From assembly GCF_016482825.1 (NCBI RefSeq), contig NZ_JAEMNV010000008.1, positions 283,958 through 347,957 of the forward strand: 64,000 bases of DNA, written 5' to 3'. The notes beneath the pieces are model-generated. The model saw only the letters and a program-made list of their open reading frames with translations, was not told the origin of the DNA and did not search any database. Position numbers and translations under genes: made by a program. Source of the DNA: Antrihabitans stalagmiti. Lineage in GTDB: Bacteria; Actinomycetota; Actinomycetes; Mycobacteriales; Mycobacteriaceae. Of this stretch, positions 18,747 through 28,087 are shown in pieces; position 1 is the stretch's first letter, and every line of letters begins with the position of its first letter.

Positions 18747-20327
18747 TCAGCAGGTCAGGTCGGGCGCCGGCGGCGTCAAATCTGTCAAATAATCGATCAC
18801 GGCATCGTCGACACACCGCTCCCCCGACGACAACGCGACGGTGTGCTGAGTACCGCGGAACGTGATCAATGCCGCGCCGAGTTGCCGAGCCAGATTCACG
18901 CCGGCCTGATAGGGCGTCGCGGGATCGTCCGTCGTCGAGACGACGACAACCTTCGCCAGACCGGGTACCGACAGGGTGTGCGGCTCGCCCGAATTCGGCA
19001 CGGGCCAGAACACACACGAATCGAGCGGCGCCTGTCCTGTCCCCTTCCCGTCGTCGAGGAACGGTGCAACTTCGCGGATCCGCAGATTCGTTTCGCCGAC
19101 CTTCGCGCGGTCTGTTATCCGTGGATCGTCGACGCAGCGGACCGCCTCGAAAGCGTCGTTCAGATTGGAATAGGTCCCGTCGTCGCGGCGACCCGAGTAC
19201 AGATCTGCCAAGCCGAGCAGGGTGTCACCGCGCCCCTGCTGCAACTCCTTCAACCCTGTCGTCAATGGACGCCACAGCTGCGGCGAATACAGCGCCTGCA
19301 GCACACCCGTCTGCGCGTCGTTGTAGCCGAGCCCGCGCGGGTCGGTCGTACGTGCCGGTCTGTCGATGAGCGGATCGATCAAGGCTCGGAAGTTGCGGTT
19401 GGCGTTCGCGGGATCGGTACCGAGCGGGCACTGCGAACTCTCGGCACAGTCGGCTGCATAGTCGTCGAATGCCTTCTGGAAACCGGCGAACTGCTTGACG
19501 AGTTCGTCGAGCGGATCTGCCTCGGGGTCGACGGCACCGTCGAGCACCAGCGCCCTGACCCTGTCCGGAAACGCCTCGGCGTAGGCCGCGCCGATCCGCG
19601 TGCCGTAAGAGTAGCCGACGAAGTTCAGCTTGTCGTCGCCGAGCACCGCCCGAATGATGTCCATGTCGCGGACGACCTCGCGCGTCCCGACGTGGGCGAG
19701 CAGGTTCGTACCGGACCGCTCGGCGCATTTGTCGGCGACCTCTTGCTCCTCCTTCTCGGTCTCGGCGATGCCTGCGGGTGATTCGTCGATGTCGAGGTCT
19801 TGACGTTCGGCGTCGTTCTCTGCAGGCGTCAGGCACCGAATGGTCGGGGTGGACGCACCGATGCCCCTCGGGTCGAATCCGATGCGGTCGAAGCGTTCTT
19901 CGACGGCTGTCCCCGACCCGACGGTCGCCGCCATCGACAGACCGCCCAATCCCGGACCGCCCGGGTTGAACAACAGCGACCCGATGCGGTCGCCCGACGC
20001 TGGCGACCTCGAGATCGCGATCTGCGCCTCGTCACCGTCGGGTTTGTCGTAGTCGATCGGAACGGTTATCCGCGCGCACTCGAGACTCGAACTCAGCGGC
20101 TCGTCGGTTTCGAAGTCGTCGCACGAACCCCACGACGGTTTCTGCGAATAGAACTTTTCGAGACCAGGAGCGACATCGGTCGACGGGTTTGTTTCGCTGC
20201 TCTGCGCCGGTGCCGACGGTGCTGTACTGGTCGTATTCGATTCGGATCCGTCGGTGCAGCCTGCGAGCAACGCTCCGACGCAGGTACCGATGGCGATTGC
20301 TGCGACGGTTCGTTCGACGATCGGCAT
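18747..20327 (-). CDS. secreted lipoprotein alpha/beta hydrolase, TAP/CaeA (Hip1)-like
   Basis: Exported serine hydrolase of 526 aa. The N-terminus is a lipoprotein signal with LLAGC, Cys24. The alpha/beta fold has the oxyanion loop FNPGGPGLGG near 120-129, nucleophile Ser240 in GYSYGT, acid in STTDDPATPY and His in GTQHTVAL. The C-terminal TAP-like domain ends with a Cys-containing tail (PDLTC). Family members include Streptomyces tripeptidyl aminopeptidases and M. tuberculosis CaeA/Hip1 (Rv2224c), a cell-envelope serine protease, whose gene also lies next to glnA2 and panB. Protease or esterase specificity cannot be decided here. Confidence 0.9.
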   Translation of the reverse strand: MPIVERTVAAIAIGTCVGALLAGCTDGSESNTTSTAPSAPAQSSETNPSTDVAPGLEKFYSQKPSWGSCDDFETDEPLSSSLECARITVPIDYDKPDGDEAQIAISRSPASGDRIGSLLFNPGGPGLGGLSMAATVGSGTAVEERFDRIGFDPRGIGASTPTIRCLTPAENDAERQDLDIDESPAGIAETEKEEQEVADKCAERSGTNLLAHVGTREVVRDMDIIRAVLGDDKLNFVGYSYGTRIGAAYAEAFPDRVRALVLDGAVDPEADPLDELVKQFAGFQKAFDDYAADCAESSQCPLGTDPANANRNFRALIDPLIDRPARTTDPRGLGYNDAQTGVLQALYSPQLWRPLTTGLKELQQGRGDTLLGLADLYSGRRDDGTYSNLNDAFEAVRCVDDPRITDRAKVGETNLRIREVAPFLDDGKGTGQAPLDSCVFWPVPNSGEPHTLSVPGLAKVVVVSTTDDPATPYQAGVNLARQLGAALITFRGTQHTVALSSGERCVDDAVIDYLTDLTPPAPDLTC

Positions 20328-20409
20328 ACCGTGATGGTGCCACGGACGCCTAGGCTTTCAGTTGTGGCTGCTGCTTGCGGCACACGGGTAGTGCGAGAGG
20401 ATCGATTAC

Positions 20410-21240
20410 ATGGACCCACGACGACTCTTCCGCCGCGCACTTGCTGTGGTGGGGGTGCTCGCGGGAGCGATCGCCATCAACGAGCTTGCGGGTAAACCAC
20501 TTCCGCTGCGGTGGTCGATCTTCCGATCCGCCGTCGGAGCGAACATGGCCAAGACCGGCCAGGTCGGGGACGGGCGCGAAAAAGCCGCGGTCGCATATGT
20601 TCTCGCCAACGCTCGACACGGCGACCTGGACGACGTGATTCGGGTGCTCGACGATTTCGCCCGCAATCGGCGCTTCCTGATGAACATCGGTGACGAGAAG
20701 GGCCCGATCCTCGAAAGGGCGATCACACGGTCAGCGCCAAAGGTGCTCCTCGAGGTCGGCACCTACTGCGGTTACAGCGCGCTGCGGACCATCCGCGCGA
20801 TGCCCGCAGACGCGCGCTTGTTCTCGGTCGAGATCAGTCCGGCGAATGCCGCTATCGCCCGTCAGATCTGGGAGCACGCGGGCGTCGCTCGGCGGGTCAC
20901 CGCAATCGTCGGCATGCTCGGCGACAGCGGCAAGACCATCGACACGCTGCGCAGGGACTACGGATTTGCCGACGGCGCTGTCGATTTCGTGTTCCTCGAC
21001 CACACCAAGAGTGCCTACCTGCCCGACCTGCAACGCATCATCGAGGCAGGCTGGTTGCATCCGGGCACCGTCGTCGTCGCCGACAACGTGAAGTGGCCGG
21101 GAGCGCCCGATTACCTCGCCTACATGCGCGCGAACGAGGCCTCACTGTGGCAGACCATCGAGCACGAGGCCCATGTCGAATACCAGAAGCTGGTCAAGGA
21201 CCTCGTCCTCGAGTCCGACTACCTGGGAGCGCGCACCTAA
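20410..21240 (+). CDS. catechol-O-methyltransferase-like SAM-dependent methyltransferase
   Basis: A 276-residue protein with a short N-terminal hydrophobic stretch (about 9-25, possible membrane anchor) and a class I methyltransferase domain close in pattern to animal COMT. NIGDEKGPILE precedes the SAM motif LLEVGTYCGYSALR. The metal-binding residues appear in VFLDHTKSAYLPDL (Asp) and VVADNVKWPGAPDYL (Asp-Asn). COMT-type enzymes methylate a catechol hydroxyl using Mg. Transcribed away from the TAP-like hydrolase; no operon partners. The natural catechol substrate is unknown. Confidence 0.85.
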   Translation: MDPRRLFRRALAVVGVLAGAIAINELAGKPLPLRWSIFRSAVGANMAKTGQVGDGREKAAVAYVLANARHGDLDDVIRVLDDFARNRRFLMNIGDEKGPILERAITRSAPKVLLEVGTYCGYSALRTIRAMPADARLFSVEISPANAAIARQIWEHAGVARRVTAIVGMLGDSGKTIDTLRRDYGFADGAVDFVFLDHTKSAYLPDLQRIIEAGWLHPGTVVVADNVKWPGAPDYLAYMRANEASLWQTIEHEAHVEYQKLVKDLVLESDYLGART

Positions 21241-21306
21241 CGCAAAATCGCGGAGCGAATGCGCCATCCGTCCCACAGAGCGGTACCAATGTGACATCCG
21301 CTCCGG

Positions 21307-22392
21307 CTAAACCAGGTCGAACACCGCCCGACCGTATGCGACGCCATTGACCTGCAGTTCCAGTGCATGTTCACCGAGGTGCAGGACACGGGTGGTCCGC
21401 GGCTGCATGGCAAACGACTTCGCGATGTCGATGCTCTCTCCCGGCTGCAGCGCACTCACCCCGATCTTGAACACCTTCGGCCGGGTCTCGCCGTTCGATT
21501 TCTGGAAATGCAGTACGAAATCGATCGCAGCTCGCACCGGTTCGGTACCACCATTGGTGACGCGCCCAGTGAATCGAACCGAGTCACCGAGCGCGACGAC
21601 GGACTCGTCGACGGTCGGACCATCGACGACGAACTCCGCACCCGTGAACCCCATGACCTCGAGCGCCCTCGGGTGTCCCTTCTTGACCAGGGTGCGCAGC
21701 GCGTGCCGCGAGACGCGCTGTGTGTTGTCGTCGGGTGCGGACAACCAACCGGCCGCGATCTCCGCCGCGACGTCGGGGTGGTCACGGCTCAGGTCGTTGA
21801 CGTGGTTCGCTGCCGACCGCCGAACGTACTCGGACTCGTCGCGATAGAGCTGATCGACGATGGCACGGGTGTACGGCCGACCGACCAACGCGGGAACCCC
21901 CTTCGCCCACGGCAGATGCGATCGAGTGCCCTCGCTGGCCAACCGTCGCACGTGCTCGTCGGGGTGGCTCGTCCACGTCTCGGCGATGCCGATCGCTCGC
22001 TCCAGACGCGCGGCGAGCATTGCTCGGATCGCGAACTCCCCCGTGAATCGTGTCGTGAGGAGTGCAAGGACCGCCATCGCGTCGTCGAACTCGCGGACCC
22101 GATCGGTCGCAAGAGCTCGATCGACGACGGCCTCGGACACAGGCCACAGCATCCAGCCGCGCAATTCCTCGTCGGCGAAGGCATCGCGAACCAGCCGAGC
22201 GGTACGGGCATAAGAGTCCGGGAGGTCGACCAGCAACGCATCGCGTACGACGTCGACCCGCTGACGAAGCTTCCTGCCATCGACGGACCCAGCCGCGACG
22301 ACCAGGGCATCAGGTCGAAACCCCGCATTGCCGAGCAACCGGGACAGCTCGCCGACCACCGCTTCGTCGATGAGCTCGTCCATCGCTCCCAC
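21307..22392 (-). CDS. AlkC-type HEAT-repeat protein with C-terminal Ig-like domain (putative DNA alkylation repair)
   Basis: A protein of 361 aa. The first about 240 residues are paired helices of HEAT/DNA-alkylation-repair type, with WTSHPDEHVRRLASEGTR and DESEYVRRSAANHVNDLSRDHP blocks characteristic of AlkC/AlkD relatives. From about 250 to the end it switches to a beta-rich Ig-like module (GDSVRFTGRVTNGG, LHLGEHALELQVNG), the combination known for AlkC DNA glycosylases, which excise N-alkylpurines without flipping the base. GTG at 22392 follows GAGGG; an ATG at 22383 is the alternative start. Transcribed divergently from panB. Confidence 0.8.
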   Translation of the reverse strand: MGAMDELIDEAVVGELSRLLGNAGFRPDALVVAAGSVDGRKLRQRVDVVRDALLVDLPDSYARTARLVRDAFADEELRGWMLWPVSEAVVDRALATDRVREFDDAMAVLALLTTRFTGEFAIRAMLAARLERAIGIAETWTSHPDEHVRRLASEGTRSHLPWAKGVPALVGRPYTRAIVDQLYRDESEYVRRSAANHVNDLSRDHPDVAAEIAAGWLSAPDDNTQRVSRHALRTLVKKGHPRALEVMGFTGAEFVVDGPTVDESVVALGDSVRFTGRVTNGGTEPVRAAIDFVLHFQKSNGETRPKVFKIGVSALQPGESIDIAKSFAMQPRTTRVLHLGEHALELQVNGVAYGRAVFDLV

Positions 22393-22540
22393 TGCTGACC
22401 CTCGGATCTCTCACGTGGCCGAATGTGACCAACGGCACGAGCCACTGTGCTTCGAATGCTCACCTGCTGGTGGCAGACTCGACTATGTCATCACCCACCC
22501 GGGGACCCGTACAGGGCCTCGAGGCTAGAAAGGGACAAAG

Positions 22541-23395
22541 ATGTCCGATTCACAGATGTCAGAAACCAATGCATACGGATCTGCCCCGGCCGCTACTGCC
22601 AAGCGCAAGACGCGGGTCCATCATCTGCAGGCAATGAAACAGTCGGGCGACCGTTGGGCCATGCTCACCGCCTACGACTATTCGAGCGCCAAGATTTTCG
22701 AAGAAGCCGGCATCCCAGTTCTTCTGGTCGGCGATTCCGCTGCCAACGTCGTCTACGGCTACGACACCACTGTTCCGATCACCATCGACGAGCTGATTCC
22801 GCTGGTTCGCGGCGTGGTTCGCGGTGCGCCCAACGCGCTCGTCGTTGCCGACCTCCCCTTCGGCAGCTACGAATCCTCGCCGGAGCAGGCGCTCGCCACA
22901 GCGACGCGCTTTATGAAGGAAGGTCTCGCGCACGCCGTCAAGCTCGAAGGCGGCGAACGAGTGGCTGCGCAGATCGCGACGATCACGGCGGCGGGAATCC
23001 CCGTCATGGCCCACATCGGCTTCACACCGCAGAGCGTCAACACCCTCGGTGGTTTTCGCGTGCAGGGTCGCGGCGACGGCGCCGAGCAACTCGTCGCGGA
23101 CGCGATCGCTGTTCAGGAAGCGGGCGCATTCTCGGTCGTCATGGAGATGGTGCCCGCGGAATTGGCCGGCCAGGTCACCCGCAAGCTGACCATTCCGACC
23201 GTCGGCATCGGCGCAGGCCGTGAGTGCGACGCACAGGTGCTCGTCTGGCAGGACATGGCGGGCTACACCTCCGGCAAGACCGCGAAGTTCGTCAAGAAGT
23301 TCGGCCGAGTCGGCGACGAGCTTCGCAACGCTGCTCTTGCCTACGCCGACGAGGTCTCACGTGGCACGTTCCCCGCGGAGGAGCACAGCTTCTGA
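22541..23395 (+). CDS. panB: 3-methyl-2-oxobutanoate hydroxymethyltransferase
   Basis: Ketopantoate hydroxymethyltransferase (284 aa), the first committed step of pantothenate and CoA biosynthesis. It transfers a hydroxymethyl group from methylene-THF to 2-oxoisovalerate. Seen: [14 protein letters not shown], the metal-binding [40 protein letters not shown] and [17 protein letters not shown]. An N-terminal extension of about 20 polar residues precedes the fold, as in mycobacterial PanB. The ribosome site GAAAGGG lies upstream of ATG 22541. The next frame may begin on its stop. Confidence 0.97.
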   Translation: MSDSQMSETNAYGSAPAATAKRKTRVHHLQAMKQSGDRWAMLTAYDYSSAKIFEEAGIPVLLVGDSAANVVYGYDTTVPITIDELIPLVRGVVRGAPNALVVADLPFGSYESSPEQALATATRFMKEGLAHAVKLEGGERVAAQIATITAAGIPVMAHIGFTPQSVNTLGGFRVQGRGDGAEQLVADAIAVQEAGAFSVVMEMVPAELAGQVTRKLTIPTVGIGAGRECDAQVLVWQDMAGYTSGKTAKFVKKFGRVGDELRNAALAYADEVSRGTFPAEEHSF

Positions 23396-24198
23396 CTCCG
23401 CCGTCGGCCCAACCGCTCCTGGATTGGGCTACAAGGGAATTGAGTCGGCGATCGATAGGGGTCGTCGACTCGGACCAACCGCGAACCCGACCGTGGTCGA
23501 CGATCGTACGAATCACGACCGATGCCGGGGCGATGTACGCGAAGGCAAACGCACCAGGCTTCGCTCACGAAGGTCCGCTCGTCGAGTGGCTCGCGCAGCA
23601 CGTACCCGACGACGTCGTCGCACCGTTGGCGATCGACGCGGCTCGGGGCTGGGTGCTCAGCCCCGACGGCGGACCGACCTTCGACGTCGGGTCCGGCGAC
23701 TGGACCGACATCGTCGCCTCCTACGTTCGCCTGCAAAAGCAGGTAGCACCCGCCGTGGACGAACTGCGAGGTATCGGCGTTCCCTATTTACCGCCTTCGG
23801 CGTTGAGCGCGTTCTATCGCCGAACAGCGGACGCCACAGCCGAACTCGCGCCTGCCGTAGCTCACTACGCGGCGATACTCACCGACTCGCGGCGAATCAC
23901 TCTCGAACACAACGACCTCCACGCCGGCAACGTCTTCGGCGGCGGGCAATTCTTCGACTGGGGCGACTCGGTGCTCACGCACCCGTTTCTGTCGTTGCGC
24001 ATGCTCGAAGGTGATTGGCGGCAACAGTATTTCGACGCGTGGGGCGAACCCGTCGACCAGCGAGAACTCGATGCCGCCGAGCGGCTCGCACCGTTAGTTG
24101 GATTACACCCCTGGACTCACATCGACCCGCTGACCGGGCCATGGGCAGAGTTCGTCGCCGACCTGCACGCTCGGCTGCGGCGTTCGCTCACCCTTTGA
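23392..24198 (+). CDS. aminoglycoside-phosphotransferase-fold kinase-like protein
   Basis: APH/choline-kinase-fold protein of about 268 aa. The Brenner motif [12 protein letters not shown] (catalytic Asp, Asn) and the metal-binding FFDWGDS are intact, and [10 protein letters not shown] holds the ATP-anchoring Lys. It would phosphorylate a small hydroxylated molecule; no resistance role is implied. The start is uncertain: homology seems to include LLDWATREL, which lies upstream of any ATG or GTG, so I placed it at a CTG overlapping the panB stop (CTGA). A TTG at 23440 is the alternative, though it would cut conserved residues. Confidence 0.7.
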   Translation: MTPPSAQPLLDWATRELSRRSIGVVDSDQPRTRPWSTIVRITTDAGAMYAKANAPGFAHEGPLVEWLAQHVPDDVVAPLAIDAARGWVLSPDGGPTFDVGSGDWTDIVASYVRLQKQVAPAVDELRGIGVPYLPPSALSAFYRRTADATAELAPAVAHYAAILTDSRRITLEHNDLHAGNVFGGGQFFDWGDSVLTHPFLSLRMLEGDWRQQYFDAWGEPVDQRELDAAERLAPLVGLHPWTHIDPLTGPWAEFVADLHARLRRSLTL

Positions 24199-24250
24199 TG
24201 GCACTATCGGTGGCAAGCAAGCTCCACACCAACAGAGCATGAGGTGCCTT

Positions 24251-24703
24251 ATGTCGGTCCGTCCGAACGCAATTGCGTGCCTGGTCGGCGCGCTGGCCAC
24301 AGTCGGCGTCGCGGCCGGTTGCACGAGCCCCGCCACCGACGATGCCTCGACCAACTCCTCGCTGACTGTCCCAAGTTCAGGAGTGCCGCAGACGTCGACG
24401 GTCCCTGGCCCGCCTGCAGGTGCGGTGAACCTGTCCGACCAAGCCAAGCAGCAGTTGTGCACAGACCTCGAGATCCCGCTGTCGGACTGGCGAGTCCAGG
24501 GCCCGACGCTCGGCAGGCCCGGCCTGCTGATCCTCGTCAATCAGTGGGCGCTCGGCGCCGGCGGACCAGGTCTCAATCTGCAGATCGCCAACGATCGCTC
24601 GATCGTCGACACCATCACAACCGAAACCTGCCCGGACATCCGCAGGCAGGCGATCGAGGCGCTGAACCTGCCCGATCTCGCTTCCGGCCTCATCGGCCGC
24701 TGA
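24251..24703 (+). CDS. putative lipoprotein of unknown function
   Basis: A 150-residue exported protein. The signal peptide ends in a lipobox VGVAAGC (Cys at residue 24), followed by a Ser/Thr/Pro-rich linker of about 40 residues and a compact domain of about 85 residues containing two Cys (LCTDLEIP and ETCPDIRR) that may form a disulfide. ATG 24251 is chosen because GAGGTG lies just upstream. An in-frame ATG at 24239 has no ribosome site. I do not recognise the family. It stops 14 bp before the proline iminopeptidase gene, suggesting cotranscription. Confidence 0.7.
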   Translation: MSVRPNAIACLVGALATVGVAAGCTSPATDDASTNSSLTVPSSGVPQTSTVPGPPAGAVNLSDQAKQQLCTDLEIPLSDWRVQGPTLGRPGLLILVNQWALGAGGPGLNLQIANDRSIVDTITTETCPDIRRQAIEALNLPDLASGLIGR

Positions 24704-24717
24704 GCGGGGACGCCGTC

Positions 24718-25671
24718 ATGCGCCACCTCTATCCCGAGATCGAACCGTACGAGACCGGCTTCCTCGAAGTCGGTGACGGACAACGGATCTACTGGGAATG
24801 CAGCGGAAATCCGACGGGCAAGCCTGCTGTGTTTCTGCACGGCGGTCCAGGCGGTGGCACCGCACCGTTCAACAGGCAGTTCTTCGATCCGCAGGCATAT
24901 CGGATCGTGCTGTTCGACCAACGCGGGTGCGGGAATTCGACGCCGCACATTGCCGACGGTGCTGACCTTTCGGTCAATACGACGCAACACCTCGTCGCCG
25001 ATATCGAGGCACTGCGGCTGCACCTGAGCATCGATCGGTGGTTGGTGTTCGGCGGTTCGTGGGGTTCGACGCTTGCGCTCACCTACGCCCAAGCACATCC
25101 GGATCGGGTGACCGAACTTGTGTTGCGCGGCATTTTTCTGTTGCGGCGCACAGAAATCGATTGGTACTACAACGGCGCGGCGGGCAACGTGTTCCCGGAA
25201 CTGTGGGAGCAATTCGTTGCGCAGATACCGCAGGCCGAACGCGACGGCGACTTCGTCGAGGCCTACCACCGTCTGCTGAACTCCCCCGACCGCGCTGTCG
25301 CGACCGCCGCCGCCGTTGCCTGGTCGACCTGGGAGGGCGCGACAAGTGCATTGCTGCCCAAGCCCGATCGTGTTGCGCAGACGGCAGAACCACGGTTCGC
25401 GCTGGCCTTCGCGGTGATCGAGAACCACTACTTCCACAACCGCGGCTTCCTGGAAGACGGGCAACTGCTCGCGCAGATCGACGCGATGTCGCACATCCCC
25501 GGCGTCATCGTGCAAGGTCGCTACGACATGGTGTGCCCGGCCACGAGTGCGTGGGAACTGCACAAATCCTGGCCGGCATCACAGCTGCACATCGTCGACG
25601 ACGCTGGTCATGCAGCCAACGAGCCAGGCATCACCCACCACCTCGTCGAGGCGACGGACCAGTTCCGCTAG
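24718..25671 (+). CDS. pip: proline iminopeptidase
   Basis: Alpha/beta hydrolase of 317 aa (peptidase family S33) that removes N-terminal proline from peptides in the cytoplasm. Diagnostic motifs: HGGPGGG at 41-47, FDQRGCGNS at 66-74, nucleophile Ser114 in GGSWGS, WSTWEGATSAL in the cap, and the Asp (GRYDMVCP) and His (AGHAANE) of the triad near the C-terminus. The normal Pip length is matched with ATG 24718; the open frame further upstream overlaps the lipoprotein gene in another frame and is discarded. It ends one base from the convergent RNB gene. Confidence 0.93.
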   Translation: MRHLYPEIEPYETGFLEVGDGQRIYWECSGNPTGKPAVFLHGGPGGGTAPFNRQFFDPQAYRIVLFDQRGCGNSTPHIADGADLSVNTTQHLVADIEALRLHLSIDRWLVFGGSWGSTLALTYAQAHPDRVTELVLRGIFLLRRTEIDWYYNGAAGNVFPELWEQFVAQIPQAERDGDFVEAYHRLLNSPDRAVATAAAVAWSTWEGATSALLPKPDRVAQTAEPRFALAFAVIENHYFHNRGFLEDGQLLAQIDAMSHIPGVIVQGRYDMVCPATSAWELHKSWPASQLHIVDDAGHAANEPGITHHLVEATDQFR

Positions 25672-25672
25672 C

Positions 25673-27085
25673 TCAGGACCTGTAGGCGAACGAGACCACC
25701 CGCGTACGAACGTCCGCAGTGGCGAGTTCGACCTGCACGGACGCGCCCTCGGGCGGTTCACCTGTGCATTTGGCCAACACCGGCGGATCCTCGACGAAGA
25801 TTTCCGCGTCGCGTTTGCCGTCGGCTTCGCGTACGACGACGGCGGCAAACCGCTGTCCGACTCGATGCGCGAGCAGTACCGCCTCGGTGAGGTCGATGCA
25901 GGCTCGGTCGACCTTGTTCGCCTGCGAATCGGACGCGCGCATCACGTCTGCGAGGTCGGCCAGTGCGGTCCGCGCCCACGCCGGAATCTCTGTGCCCGCG
26001 CTGGCTGCGAGACATACCTCGGTCGAGAATCGGTCCGACAACCTCCGCAGCGGTGCTGTGACATGCGCGTACGGCGCACCGATACCGCTGTGCACGGTGA
26101 GCTCGGGTAGCTCACCGTCGAACGCTGCATAACCAGCGCCACGTAGCAGCGTGGTCGCCTCGGTCATCAGCACCAGAGTGGTCGGCGCGTTCGGATCCAG
26201 TTCGGCAAGCAACGCTCCGATCGGCCTGTCGGCCTGCCATTCGATACCGAGGGCCGCCGCGGTACGGCGGATCGACGCCAGTGCGTCGGATTCGGCGGGT
26301 GGCAGCGTCCTGAGCAGTCCGACCTTGGCTTCGATCATCAGCGACGCCGCGCACATGCCGGTCAGCAGTGAGATCTGCGCATTCCAGTCGTCGGCCTTGG
26401 TGTGCGGATGTAGTACGAGTCGCCACGATCCGTCGGTGTCGTCCTCGACGACCTCCTGATCTGGCAATTTCAGCTCGATCGCCCCACGGGCAGCGGCAAT
26501 CGCCGACCGCAGGCGACCAACGTCGGGTAACGCCTCGATCGATGGATGCAGGGTCCCCGCGTCGGCGGCGGCCTGGACCCCTTCGTAATCGAACCGCGCG
26601 ACGGAACGAACCGTGGCTCGCCGCACATCGAAACGGACTGTCTCCCCGTTCCTGTCGAGTTCGATCGTCCACAACGCTGCCGCCCGAACCAGTTCCGGCA
26701 GCAGACTTGCCGAGCCTTCCGACAGTTCCCGCGGATGCAGCGGCAACGACCCGTCGGGCAGGTAGAACGTCTGACCCCGGCGGCGCGACTCCTGATCGAG
26801 CGCGCTGCCGGGTACCACCATCGCTCCGACGTCGGCGATCGCGTAGCTCACCACGAAACCAGTGTCGGTACGCGCGATATGGACGGCCTGATCGAGATCC
26901 ATCGACGTCGGCGGATCGATGGTCACCAAGGGCAGATCGGTGCGATCCTCGCGTTGGTCCGAACAGCTGTCCGAGGCATCGCGCGCCTCTTGCACTGCGG
27001 CCTCCGGATAGTCCTCTCCGAGGCCGAACTCGGTTCTTACTACACCGAAATCGATTGTGCGCGCGGCAATTCGACTCATGGTCAC
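25673..27085 (-). CDS. RNB-domain ribonuclease
   Basis: A 470-residue protein of the RNase II/R catalytic family, 3'-to-5' exoribonuclease activity expected. The Asp-rich metal site TIDPPTSMDLDQAVHIA (about 55-71) is intact, followed by YAIADVGAMV and PLHPRELSEGSASL. The region GIGAPYAHVTAPLRRLSDRF contains the conserved RNA-contact motif. Compared with RNase R (700 or more aa), N-terminal cold-shock domains and most of the S1 domain are missing, so this is the short actinobacterial version. GTG 27085 or ATG 27079 could be the start. Convergent with pip with a one-base gap. Confidence 0.88.
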   Translation of the reverse strand: MTMSRIAARTIDFGVVRTEFGLGEDYPEAAVQEARDASDSCSDQREDRTDLPLVTIDPPTSMDLDQAVHIARTDTGFVVSYAIADVGAMVVPGSALDQESRRRGQTFYLPDGSLPLHPRELSEGSASLLPELVRAAALWTIELDRNGETVRFDVRRATVRSVARFDYEGVQAAADAGTLHPSIEALPDVGRLRSAIAAARGAIELKLPDQEVVEDDTDGSWRLVLHPHTKADDWNAQISLLTGMCAASLMIEAKVGLLRTLPPAESDALASIRRTAAALGIEWQADRPIGALLAELDPNAPTTLVLMTEATTLLRGAGYAAFDGELPELTVHSGIGAPYAHVTAPLRRLSDRFSTEVCLAASAGTEIPAWARTALADLADVMRASDSQANKVDRACIDLTEAVLLAHRVGQRFAAVVVREADGKRDAEIFVEDPPVLAKCTGEPPEGASVQVELATADVRTRVVSFAYRS

Positions 27086-27111
27086 GATCGGTCGTCTACG
27101 CTCGTCCGCGC

Positions 27112-27447
27112 CTATTCCGCGTACGCGACGATGACGCCGTTGAGGTCGTTGACCGGACCGAGGACGGTGAAGCCGACGCGACCCTGCGGGTAGCCGAGGG
27201 CGAGAGCGGCAGCGGAATCGAAGGTGAGCCCGAACGATGTTGCGGACGGATGCGGCAGACCTGCGATCGCGCCACCGACATTGTTGTTGTACGCCCAGAC
27301 AGTCTCGGCATGACTGAGATCGACGGCGACGCCACCCGGTACGGGCGCGACACCGATCGCGGACGCCGATCCCGATCCGAGCACCGCAAGCCCTGCACTG
27401 GCGCCGACAACAATTGCACCGGTAGCAACGTAACGAGCAACACGCAT
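27112..27447 (-). CDS. small secreted protein of unknown function
   Basis: A 111-residue protein with a clear Sec signal peptide (basic MRVARY, hydrophobic core, cleavage near GSASA at 26-30). The mature part of about 80 residues is Gly/Ala/Val-rich with aromatic VWAYNNN and no cysteine. The ribosome site AGGGG is nine bases ahead of ATG 27447. Small exported proteins of this make-up are common in Nocardiaceae, but I recognise no named family. It sits directly upstream of the RNB gene on the same strand (26-bp gap) and could be cotranscribed. Confidence 0.72.
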   Translation of the reverse strand: MRVARYVATGAIVVGASAGLAVLGSGSASAIGVAPVPGGVAVDLSHAETVWAYNNNVGGAIAGLPHPSATSFGLTFDSAAALALGYPQGRVGFTVLGPVNDLNGVIVAYAE

Positions 27448-27744
27448 TTCTGCTTACCCCTAATTGATCAGTTCACACGATTTCGAGATGGCGGGAACAG
27501 TATGACCCGCGTCACGCTATTCCGCTTCCTCGACCCACCCAAAAACAGGACTCGTCAACGAATCGACGCCGACCCTTCCTCGAGTGCAGCCGCCTATTGC
27601 CCTCGACTCGCCGTCTAGCTGGGAAAATGCTGCCCCGGTTGAGACTTGGCTCGGCACTGTTAGTCTCCATGGGCGTCAAGGAGCAACGGGTCCGGTCGGG
27701 ATACGCTTGCCCTCATACCCGAATCTCAGAAATGGAGCACAACC
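27448..27744. other. intergenic region without a convincing gene
   Basis: About 300 bases between the divergent small secreted gene and a tiny ORF. Short open frames on both strands here lack coding character. A possible promoter on the plus strand is TTGAGA (27639-27644) with TAGTCT (27661-27666) at a 16-bp spacing, which would read into the small ORF at 27745. Nothing else was recognised. Confidence 0.4.
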
Positions 27745-27837
27745 ATGTCGACGATCCTGTTCGATCAACTTCTGCCAGTACTCGGCGCAGAGCAGGCCAC
27801 CTACTGGGCCCAGGTACTCATGGTCAACCCCATCTGA
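27745..27837 (+). CDS. putative 30-residue peptide gene with its own terminator
   Basis: ATG at 27745 is preceded by GGAG (27734-27737, seven-base spacing), and the ORF ends 15 bases before a strong hairpin terminator. The peptide begins MSTILFDQLLPVLG and ends VLMVNPI. It is hydrophobic to amphipathic, with no Cys and one Trp. A ribosome site, a stop and a terminator in tight order make a genuine small gene plausible. Chance occurrence in high-GC DNA cannot be excluded. No modification or export genes lie beside it. Confidence 0.42.
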   Translation: MSTILFDQLLPVLGAEQATYWAQVLMVNPI

Positions 27838-27852
27838 GACTGCTCTGACGAG

Positions 27853-27883
27853 GGCCCCCACCGAACGCGGCGGGGGCCTTTCG
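27853..27883 (+). terminator. intrinsic terminator hairpin
   Basis: GGCCCCCACCG (27853-27863) pairs with CGGCGGGGGCC (27868-27878) with a single A-C mismatch and a four-base AACG loop, followed by TTTCG. This is the strongest terminator-like hairpin of this stretch, placed just after the 30-codon ORF. Confidence 0.75.
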
Positions 27884-27931
27884 ATGCTTCTGGGGTACGT
27901 TTGAGATACCGAATATTCTAGGACGGACGAA

Positions 27932-28087
27932 ATGGACTCTTCCAAAACGACGTCGTCAGATCTCTTCAGCCACATTCCTGCCGAGCAGGCACGTGTCGAT
28001 TCCGACGAAACGCCGAACGATCAGCCAGTTTTCAGCAGCGCACCGGACAAGCGCCGCAACTCGAACGACGAGAACGACCAGCACTAA
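27932..28087 (+). CDS. putative small hydrophilic protein (51 aa)
   Basis: ORF of 51 codons starting at ATG 27932, beginning MDSSKTTSSDLFSHIPAEQ and ending NDENDQH. Highly polar and probably disordered, with no signal or membrane segment. The upstream AGGACGG could serve as a weak ribosome site, and the ORF begins about 50 bp after the terminator at 27853, so it would need its own promoter. No family recognised. Retained as a candidate because it is flanked by a terminator and an independent downstream gene. Confidence 0.35.
   Translation: MDSSKTTSSDLFSHIPAEQARVDSDETPNDQPVFSSAPDKRRNSNDENDQH

Noticed and set aside
22393..22540. Riboswitch ahead of panB
   Set aside because: No conserved riboswitch core recognised; looks like an ordinary leader with a ribosome site.
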